Below, in pieces: positions 35,138 through 40,648 of a stretch of 40,648 bases of DNA. The first letter of the stretch is position 1; every line of letters begins with the position of its first letter. The notes under the pieces are model-generated. The model saw only the letters and a list, made by a program, of their open reading frames with translations. It did not search any database and had not been told where the DNA came from. Source of the DNA: Murimonas intestini (GTDB taxonomy: Bacteria; Bacillota; Clostridia; Lachnospirales; Lachnospiraceae). Made by a program: the position numbers and the translations under genes. The DNA is taken from NCBI GenBank assembly GCA_003148945.1, contig QGGY01000023.1:1-40648 (forward strand). The letters run 5' to 3'.

Positions 35138-35572
35138 ATGGAAAATAAGAATTTAGCCATTGCCAGCGTCCCTATACAGCAGTGGGAAAGACTCTATGAT
35201 GAAAACACAGCGCTTCTGAACGGCACTGTCTTTCCTTGTCTTAACATGCCTTTTTATGCGGCTGAATCCGCTGCCGAGACACCGCTTGGGTCCGCCATAA
35301 GCGCACTCCCGCAGTCTGAAAATTTATCTTCCGGAAACGAACAGACACAGCTTCTGCTTCAGATCATGACAGTCAGCTTTGTACTGGATGATCTGCGTCT
35401 CTATATGGATACTCATCCTGCGGACACGGCACCGGCAGATATAAAAAAAGAACTTGTAACTAAAAGGAAACAGCTGCTTTCACAGTTTGCCCAGAATCAT
35501 TACCCCCTTACACCCGACTGTGAAGGCTGCTGGCAGGAAGGGCCTATGCCCTGGGAAGGAGTGTGCTGTTAA
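35138..35572 (+). CDS. Spore coat protein, CotJA-CotJB fusion
   Basis: The 144-residue protein combines two spore-coat families. Residues about 1-45 read as CotJA (ASVPIQQWERLYDENTALLN, GTVFPCLNMPF). Residues about 68-144 read as CotJB (QLLLQIMTVSFVLDDLRLYM, DTHPAD, WQEGPMPWEG). In Bacillus and most Clostridia these are separate small genes upstream of cotJC. The start at 35138 has GAGAGGAG 7 bases upstream, whereas the frame opens at 35105. It overlaps the next gene by one base. Confidence 0.75.
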   Translation: MENKNLAIASVPIQQWERLYDENTALLNGTVFPCLNMPFYAAESAAETPLGSAISALPQSENLSSGNEQTQLLLQIMTVSFVLDDLRLYMDTHPADTAPADIKKELVTKRKQLLSQFAQNHYPLTPDCEGCWQEGPMPWEGVCC

Positions 35573-36183
35573 TGTGGTGCTATGAAAAACGTCTTCAGTT
35601 TCCAGTAAAAATAACAAAGACATGTCCTAAAACAGCCCAGCTGATCATCAGCCAGTATGGCGGACCTGACGGAGAGCTGTCTGCGTCTATGCGTTATCTG
35701 GCCCAGCGCTATTCTATGCCTGTCAAATCTGTAGGCGGGCTGCTGACAGACATTGGCACAGAGGAGCTTGCCCATATGGAAATCATTTGTGCCATGGTCT
35801 ATCAGCTTACAAAAAACCTGACAACAGAGCAGGCGAAAGAGGCCGGCTTCGATGCCTACTATGTGGACCATACCACAGGCCTCTGGCCCCAGGCGGCTGC
35901 AGGTGTTCCCTTCACTGCACTTGAATTCCAGTCAAAAGGAGATGCCATCGCCGACCTCACAGAAGACCTGGCTGCTGAACAGAAAGCGCGTACTGTTTAC
36001 GACAACCTGCTGCGTGTCATCACAGACCCTGAGGTCCGTGAACCGCTGAAATTTCTGAGGACAAGAGAGATCGTCCACTTCCAGCGTTTCGGAGAAGCTC
36101 TGGAGAATACAAAAGAACATCTGGATTCTAAAAACTTCTATTATTTTAACCCGGAATTTGACAAACAATTCCTGCAGAAATAA
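35572..36183 (+). CDS. cotJC: Manganese-catalase-type spore coat protein CotJC
   Basis: The 203-residue protein is a ferritin-like manganese catalase family member. The metal-binding helices show TEELAHMEII and, later, TREIVHFQRFGEAL. CotJC is a component of the spore coat. The start is the ATG of a TAATG overlap with the preceding CotJA-CotJB gene, and GGAAGGAG lies a little upstream, so translation is coupled. The frame itself extends three codons further upstream to a GTG/CTG stretch. Confidence 0.92.
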   Translation: MWCYEKRLQFPVKITKTCPKTAQLIISQYGGPDGELSASMRYLAQRYSMPVKSVGGLLTDIGTEELAHMEIICAMVYQLTKNLTTEQAKEAGFDAYYVDHTTGLWPQAAAGVPFTALEFQSKGDAIADLTEDLAAEQKARTVYDNLLRVITDPEVREPLKFLRTREIVHFQRFGEALENTKEHLDSKNFYYFNPEFDKQFLQK

Positions 36184-36192
36184 TCGGACAGG

Positions 36193-36335
36193 GTTACTGT
36201 TCACTCCGTGACCAGTAACACGCTCCGCGATGCACAGAAACGGCAAAGAACGCCGTTTCGCGCTGCAAAACTCGGGATATTCGTGCAAAATACGCACGAA
36301 AACACCTCGCGGGATAGTGGCGTGTTAACAGTAAC
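36193..36335 (+). repeat. Small structured repeat element with REP-like copy 2 at its left end
   Basis: The outer ends GTTACTGTT (36193-36201) and AACAGTAAC (36327-36335) are perfect inverted repeats. Inside are AACACGC/GCGTGTT and CCGCGA/TCGCGG stems closing two hairpins, AAACGGC/GCCGTTT and TTCGTGC/GCACGAA. The left 27 bases (36193-36219) are a copy of the dispersed repeat also seen at 11005-11031 and 39165-39191. It has no coding capacity. It could be a miniature mobile element or a structured RNA. Confidence 0.65.
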
Positions 36336-36339
36336 CAGA

Positions 36340-36367
36340 CAGGCCCACTGCATCAGCGATGGGCCTG
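36340..36367. terminator. Hairpin between convergent cotJC and nitroreductase genes
   Basis: CAGGCCCA (36340-36347) pairs perfectly with TGGGCCTG (36360-36367). The flanking T or A tracts are short, so it is only a probable bidirectional terminator. Confidence 0.45.
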
Positions 36368-36379
36368 TAAAACTGCTGA

Positions 36380-37096
36380 TTATTCTACTGTTCCTACATA
36401 CACAAACTCTTTCGGAGATGCCGGTGCGCTGCTCTTATTTACGGTAAAACAAAATTTCTTTCCCTCGTGTTCCCCAGCCACTTTCAAATGTGCGAGGGCA
36501 ATACCCACATCCAAATCAGTAAAATGATAAAGCCTGCCCATTATCCCGCCAAGACTGGGTTTATAATAGACATGGATCGCATTCCCATCCACTATAAAAT
36601 ACCATGGCTGTCCATTCATTCCTGACGGCGCAAGCCGCACTGCTTCCAGACGCGTATCTGACCCCCTGGAAATTTCGGCAAGGGGCTTGCGGTCAAATTC
36701 ATCTGGCTCTCTTGACGCAGAGCCATCCGGTTTGCCAAAAGCGATTCCGATTATGAAATCCGGATCAGTCTGTCTCGGTTTGACACTTGTAAGCCAGCGG
36801 GTGGCATAGCCCTTAGAGTAAAGATAAAGTTCCGCCTGCTGATACAGAAATCCCGCTGCTGTATTCCGCAAAGGATGTTCCTTCCCTGAAATGAGCAGGA
36901 AGTGGGGAGCTTTAGGAAGTGCCATCCCTTTAACCTCATCTGCGCCCACAATCTTATGGCTGAGTGTCACATCAGGCAGCAGCGGTTTTATACCTGCCAC
37001 AAATGCCTTAAAATCTCTCATCGCTTGAACTGAAAGAGGCTCAGCGTCAAACTTTCGTGTTGACTTTCGATTGAAAATGCTTGAATACATATCCAT
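36380..37096 (-). CDS. Nitroreductase family protein (TM1586 type)
   Basis: The 238-residue protein has the two-lobed arrangement of the putative TM nitroreductase family. An N-terminal half carries FNRKSTRKF and a C-terminal half carries RLAPSGMNGQPWYFIVDGN and the DLDVGIALAHLKVAG helix. It probably binds FMN and reduces nitro or quinone-like compounds; the physiological substrate is unknown. GAAGGAG precedes the start. It stands alone between convergent cotJC and the mgtE gene. Confidence 0.85.
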   Translation of the reverse strand: MDMYSSIFNRKSTRKFDAEPLSVQAMRDFKAFVAGIKPLLPDVTLSHKIVGADEVKGMALPKAPHFLLISGKEHPLRNTAAGFLYQQAELYLYSKGYATRWLTSVKPRQTDPDFIIGIAFGKPDGSASREPDEFDRKPLAEISRGSDTRLEAVRLAPSGMNGQPWYFIVDGNAIHVYYKPSLGGIMGRLYHFTDLDVGIALAHLKVAGEHEGKKFCFTVNKSSAPASPKEFVYVGTVE

Positions 37097-37258
37097 TATG
37101 ATTCTCCTTCTTTATACTGCTGCCCTGCTGTCGGGCACCATAATCTTGCAGCTGTATTTTCAAAAAACATAACACCAGCATCCAACTGCCGTATGAATTC
37201 AATATAACATTCCTCCTTTGCTTTATCAACCGACAGATATGGCAATAATGCCGGATTG

Positions 37259-37302
37259 TAAAAGTGAAGGAGTTTTAAATGAAGGAGCTTAAAATAAAGG
37301 AG
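37259..37302. repeat. Three short direct repeats containing AAGGAG after mgtE
   Basis: AAAGTGAAGGAG, AAATGAAGGAG and AAATAAAGGAG occur in tandem at 37261-37302. On the mgtE-coding minus strand they read as CTCCTT-ATTT repeats just after the stop codon. No function is apparent, and no gene follows on the plus strand. Confidence 0.4.
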
Positions 37303-37305
37303 TCA

Positions 37306-38655
37306 TCATATGGGCAGCAGCATCTGCGCCACATTAAAGTAAATGATCAGTGAAAAAGCGTCTACTATAGTCGTAATAAGCGGTGCCGCCATAATAGCCG
37401 GGTCAGCATGCAGCAGCTTAGCAGCCATTGGCAGTATGCCGCCTATAGTCTTTGCCATCATAACAGTTGCAAACATGGCGATCGCTACTGTAAATGCCAC
37501 CATCTCATTTCCCGGATAAGTAATAGCCAGACGTATGAAATTGACTGCGCTCAGTACAGCACCCACAAGCATACTGACACGAAGCTCTTTCCAGAAAACC
37601 TTCAAAAAATCCTTTGGCAGGATATCTCCTACCGCCATACCTCTTATAACAAGCGTGCTGCTCTGGCTGCCCGCATTTCCCCCTGTATCTGTTAGCATGG
37701 GAATAAATGTAACAAGCATCGGCAGGGCGGAAAAAGCAGCTTCATACTTGCCAAGGATACCGCCTGTTATCATACCTGATACCATAAGGACGAGCAGCCA
37801 CATAATTCTGTGTTTTGCAAGTTCAAACACATTTGTCTTTAGATACGGCCTCTCAGAAGGCGCCATTGCAGCCATCTTTTCAAAGTCCTCCGTAGCCTCT
37901 TCTTCCATGACATCCATAACATCATCGACTGTCACTATGCCGACAAGCCTGTTCTCATTATCTACCACCGGCATGGCTATAAAGTCATACTTCATCATTC
38001 TGGATACTACTTCTTCCTGATCCTCCTCTGTAACTGCCGTGATCACATCTGTTTCCATAAGCTCTTCTATCTGAGTGTCATCCTCAGATAGAAGCAGGTC
38101 CTTAACAGTCACGATGCCCTCCAGCTTCCTGGACCTGTCAGTCACATAACAGGTATAAATAGTCTCACTGTCCTCGCCTGTACGCCTGATCCTTTTGATC
38201 GCGTCACTTACTGTCATATTTTTCTTCAAGTCAATAAACTCTGCCGTCATTATGCTCCCGGCAGAATTCTCCGGATATCTCAAAAACTGGTTGATCAGCC
38301 TGCGCATCTGCGGGTCAGCATTCTTTAACACACGCTTTACCACATTTGCCGGCAGCTCCTCCAGCATATCCACTGCATCATCAACAAACAAGTCTTCCAT
38401 GATCTCTGACAGCTCATTATCCGTCACAGCGCCGATAATGACCTGCTGTGTTTCCGGCGGAAGGTTTGAGAACACTTCGGCCGCCATTTCCTTGGGTAAA
38501 GTCCTGAAAGCCACAGCCGCCTTCTCAGACGGCAATTCCTCTATAAGCTCTGCCACATCTACTTCATTTTCATCTTCTAAAACTTTCCTGAAACTTCTGT
38601 AATCTCTCCTGTTCAGGTATTCTAGCATTAATTCAAAATCAAATTCCTTTTCCAC
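37306..38655 (-). CDS. mgtE: Magnesium transporter MgtE
   Basis: The 449-residue protein has the complete MgtE plan: an N-terminal superhelical domain of short helical repeats (about residues 1-125), a pair of CBS domains (about 125-255) and about five transmembrane helices, with MLTDTGGNAGSQSSTLVIRG in the membrane domain. It is a magnesium channel gated by cytoplasmic magnesium. The frame opens at ATG 38676 without a ribosome binding site. The GTG at 38655 has AGGAGG 8 bases upstream and is preferred. A terminator in the leader suggests attenuation control. Confidence 0.93.
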   Translation of the reverse strand: MEKEFDFELMLEYLNRRDYRSFRKVLEDENEVDVAELIEELPSEKAAVAFRTLPKEMAAEVFSNLPPETQQVIIGAVTDNELSEIMEDLFVDDAVDMLEELPANVVKRVLKNADPQMRRLINQFLRYPENSAGSIMTAEFIDLKKNMTVSDAIKRIRRTGEDSETIYTCYVTDRSRKLEGIVTVKDLLLSEDDTQIEELMETDVITAVTEEDQEEVVSRMMKYDFIAMPVVDNENRLVGIVTVDDVMDVMEEEATEDFEKMAAMAPSERPYLKTNVFELAKHRIMWLLVLMVSGMITGGILGKYEAAFSALPMLVTFIPMLTDTGGNAGSQSSTLVIRGMAVGDILPKDFLKVFWKELRVSMLVGAVLSAVNFIRLAITYPGNEMVAFTVAIAMFATVMMAKTIGGILPMAAKLLHADPAIMAAPLITTIVDAFSLIIYFNVAQMLLPI

Positions 38656-38696
38656 TGGTTTATCCTCCTGTTTCATTAATTACAGTGAGGCCTCAG

Positions 38697-38743
38697 CAAA
38701 AACAAAACAACGCCGTACAGGTATAGAAAAATTCCTGTACGGC
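38697..38743 (-). terminator. Attenuator-type terminator in the mgtE leader
   Basis: On the minus strand GCCGTACAGG pairs perfectly with CCTGTACGGC, followed by GTTGTTTTGTTTTTG. It sits between the leader and the mgtE start, so it would stop transcription before mgtE unless relieved. Confidence 0.85.
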
Positions 38744-38849
38744 GATATCCACTTGAACACGCAAAAAATCCTCCTGCTGATTCAGGGCATATGATCCCCT
38801 CAGACTGTGCGCGGAAAAACCAAAGCCCTGTCTGCCAGCAAACCAGGCA

Positions 38850-39023
38850 TCAAACCTGTAACGTTGCAGAGCAGCGGGGTCTTTGCCCCTCGCAGCATTC
38901 ACCGTATGCACATGCAGGCATGTTCACCCGGCTCATTGCCCGCGGGAATAAGCGGCACAGTAATCTGCAGGCCCGCAAGTGAATATCACTGTCTGTTTTC
39001 TGACTTCGACCACATATGTCCAC
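38850..39023 (-). CDS. Candidate upstream ORF in the mgtE leader (57 aa)
   Basis: A GTG at 39023 has AAAGGAGGG with a 7-base spacer, a better ribosome binding site than many real genes here. It opens a 57-codon frame rich in Arg and Cys (RACRLLCRLFPRAMSR, YGECCEGQRPRC). The frame overlaps GC-rich hairpins and ends about 105 bases before the terminator. It could be a regulatory leader peptide, or the purine run could be part of a riboswitch. Confidence 0.3.
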   Translation of the reverse strand: MDICGRSQKTDSDIHLRACRLLCRLFPRAMSRVNMPACAYGECCEGQRPRCSATLQV

Positions 39024-39155
39024 TTATTTTCCCTCCTTTGCTTAATTACGGACCATTTCTTTTCTTTATATTTTATACTGATCCGCTCAATATATACAGA
39101 TTAACACTTCACTGCCATAAATTCAAGCCTAATTCTGAATCCTGTTATTACTATG

Positions 39156-39812
39156 TTACTGTTCGTTACTATTCCCTCCGTGACCAATAACCGGATCATT
39201 CAGCACACCTTTCACTGTTCCCTCACGAACCCAGCGCAAAAATGTATCCTGTGAGATCTCCAGCTGCCTGGCCGCCTCCCGGGATGCGATCTTCCCCGCT
39301 GTCCACAGTTCCTGCAGATAGCAAAACTGCTGTGGTATTTTTTTCCTTGGTCTTCCGAAACGCACCCCTCTTCTTCTGGCTGCCTCGATTCCCTCCGCCT
39401 GCCTCGCCCTTATATTTTCACGCTCCGTCTCAGCCACATAAGAAAGTATCTGCAGCACCAGATCCGCAATAAAAGTACCTGTCAGATTATCCTCGGTCTT
39501 CCTTGTATCCAGCAGCGGAATGTCAATAACAGCCACATCCACCCGCATTTCCTTTGTCAATATCCTCCACTGCTCCAAGATTTCCTCATAATTCCTGCCC
39601 AGCCTGTCAATAGATTTGATAACCAGCAGATCGCCTTCTCTTAGTTTCCTGATCATTTTCTGGTACTCCGGCCTCTGGAAATCCTTTCCACTCTGCTTAT
39701 CCATAAAGATCCTGTCAGGCTTCACCTGAAAATTTTCCAGGGCAATCATCTGCCTGTCTTCATTCTGCTCCTTTGTAGATACCCTGACATAACCATATAC
39801 TTTTTTCTCCAT
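39156..39812 (-). CDS. Small serine recombinase (resolvase/invertase family)
   Basis: The 218-residue protein has the catalytic domain of small serine recombinases with nucleophile Ser12 in YVRVSTKEQNEDRQ, the arginine-containing SIDRLGRNYEEI segment, the long E helix and a C-terminal helix-turn-helix (REAARQLEISQDTFLRWV). Such enzymes resolve or invert DNA between two sites. The last residues, VIGHGGNSNEQ, are encoded by a copy of the dispersed 27-base repeat (39165-39191). AGGAGG precedes the start. It lies 144 bases inside the right-hand hairpin element, so it may act on that element, but this is not shown. Confidence 0.9.
   Translation of the reverse strand: MEKKVYGYVRVSTKEQNEDRQMIALENFQVKPDRIFMDKQSGKDFQRPEYQKMIRKLREGDLLVIKSIDRLGRNYEEILEQWRILTKEMRVDVAVIDIPLLDTRKTEDNLTGTFIADLVLQILSYVAETERENIRARQAEGIEAARRRGVRFGRPRKKIPQQFCYLQELWTAGKIASREAARQLEISQDTFLRWVREGTVKGVLNDPVIGHGGNSNEQ
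39165..39191 (+). repeat. Dispersed 27-base REP-like repeat, copy 3
   Basis: It begins GTTACT and ends CTCCGTGACCAATAAC, matching the copy at 36193-36219 with a few changes. It overlaps the 3' end of the recombinase gene and supplies its last codons. Confidence 0.65.
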
Positions 39813-39956
39813 AATTCATCCTCCTAGTCCGCATATAAGCCCAAGCTGCCATCCCCACGGCACAGCGGGCCGCCACGCCTTCATCCTATGTTGTCATTGC
39901 CAACTAACAGTATATATCCAAAAGTGGGAGGGGAATATTTCCAGTTTTTTCCAATG

Positions 39957-40648
39957 TTGCTGTTTAGCGGATTAGAGGCGGGGAGGACGCTTTGCATTGT
40001 AGGCAGTGAATCAGTGGCAGGGACAGGCGGGCGGGAGGGTTCGTGGTTCAGTCCAACCGCTGCGTCGTGAAACTCTAAGGCCCCGGAGAATGCTTGAAAC
40101 GCAAAAGGCGGCCGGAAACTCGGTGCGTTTGCTGATGCAACCGCCCCTCAAACAGCTCCGGCCTTGAGCGCAAGCGCTCACTTTTGCTGACCGCATTCTT
40201 CGGGGCCTAAGAGTTTCATCTCCTCGCTCAAGTCCTTCACCACGAACCCTCCCGCCCGCCTGTCCCTCCCGCTGATGCCAAGGTTATCGATGCAAAGCTG
40301 GCTCCCGTAATGAGGTTGGGGGATGGATGAGTCCACTACTTTACTGGATTCCCGGAACATATCAGAATCAATTATTTTCCGTATTCGAAATATATAGGAT
40401 ATTCTATTTTTCTATCAACGTAGAGTTGGTATTAAATTGATAACTATTAAGTGTCAAATAGGCTCTTACGAAAACCAGACTGAACTGCATTTTGAAAATA
40501 TCAGATTTCGAAAATGGCAATTTCATGGAATAGATTATAAATAAATTCTTCCATATACATAGTAGTTTTCCGCCCCAACCCAAGCCTGTTTATAACAGCC
40601 AGCTTTGTGCCGACAAACTTGGCGCCGTCAGGAAGGGGAGCGGTGGGG
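39957..40648 (-). repeat. Right copy of the paired giant-hairpin element, cut by the window end
   Basis: It starts with TTGCTGTTTAG (39957-39967), the same terminal motif as the left copy, and runs as its reverse complement: H2 module (about 39960-40315), AT-rich spacer (about 40320-40570), then the first arm of the H1 module. The window ends inside that H1 palindrome, so the rest should lie just outside. Compared with the left copy, the hairpin parts are nearly the same and the spacer is clearly more diverged. Confidence 0.8.
40019..40267 (-). repeat. Hairpin H2 of the right element
   Basis: The arms 40019-40047 and 40239-40267 are a perfect 29-bp inverted repeat, extended further with wobble pairs. 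The inner 15-base helix (40079-40093 with 40193-40207) keeps its pairing despite several changes from the left copy, including three fully compensated pairs. Confidence 0.85.

Larger units (their letters stand above)
38677..39155 (-). promoter_or_regulatory. Structured mgtE leader, riboswitch class not identified
   Basis: About 480 bases upstream of mgtE contain a candidate small ORF, several hairpins (for example GGGG-CAAAGA-CCCC near 38875) and a terminator. The gene context suggests metal-responsive attenuation. I searched by eye for the M-box core (GGTGAGGCTCC and GCCAATGGGT) and did not find it, so the class is open. Confidence 0.45.

Noticed and set aside
37259-37302. CRISPR-like or regulatory array after mgtE
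   Set aside because: The three short AAGGAG repeats are only about 11 bases long with no spacers of constant size, so they are listed only as short direct repeats.
38693-38911. A 72-codon minus-strand frame in the mgtE leader
   Set aside because: It has no ribosome binding site and runs through the terminator hairpin. The overlapping frame starting at 39023 has a much better start signal.
38677-39155. M-box magnesium riboswitch upstream of mgtE
   Set aside because: The conserved cores GGTGAGGCTCC and GCCAATGGGT could not be found, so only a generic attenuator leader is reported.

Overview
The window looks like a chromosomal segment of a gut Lachnospiraceae bacterium (Blautia / Ruminococcus gnavus / Dorea type). 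The evidence is low-to-mid GC DNA, strong AAGGAGG ribosome binding sites with several TTG and GTG starts, spore-coat CotJ genes, and lipoproteins with the TEA-rich linkers typical of this family. This assignment is inferred from protein style, not from a marker gene.

Region 1 (154-1014) and its mirror at the right edge (39957 to beyond the window end) are two inverted copies of one non-coding element. Each copy is built from two related giant hairpins facing each other across an AT-rich spacer. Arm-to-arm comparison shows compensatory base changes, so the fold itself seems to be selected. Together the copies bracket about 39 kb of genes.

Region 2 (1015-9814 and 12536-25830, minus strand) is a Gram-positive N-glycan locus. 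A sensor-type AraC regulator, a lipoprotein and two permeases form the uptake part. The cytoplasmic enzymes are GH20, GH29, GH125, GH38 and GH2, with a D-lyxose/D-mannose isomerase and a DUF4432 mutarotase-like protein. Together they fit complete dismantling of a core-fucosylated, mannose-rich N-glycan and entry of mannose as fructose. A large transglutaminase-fold protein in the same operon resembles peptide:N-glycanase around its catalytic Cys and is a candidate for cutting the glycan-asparagine bond. A CutC protein is encoded just before it. The locus is split by a YoaP-like acetyltransferase and a drug-efflux-type MFS gene. The MFS leader has a small ORF and a hairpin that buries the ribosome binding site, the layout of antibiotic-inducible translational attenuation.

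Region 3 (25946-28475) holds a small orphan protein gene and a membrane thiol-redox protein with two thioredoxin-like domains fused to a CcdA-like core.

Region 4 (28476-34953, minus strand) is an oligopeptide transporter operon in the order oppB-oppC-oppD-oppF-oppA. The OppA homologue appears circularly permuted: the segment that normally ends the protein sits at its N-terminus. The leader holds two overlapping long hairpins behind a strong promoter.

Region 5 (35138-39812) holds a CotJA-CotJB fusion gene, cotJC, a small repeat element, a nitroreductase, mgtE behind an attenuator-like leader, and a small serine recombinase just inside the right-hand repeat. No tRNA, rRNA or CRISPR array was recognised.
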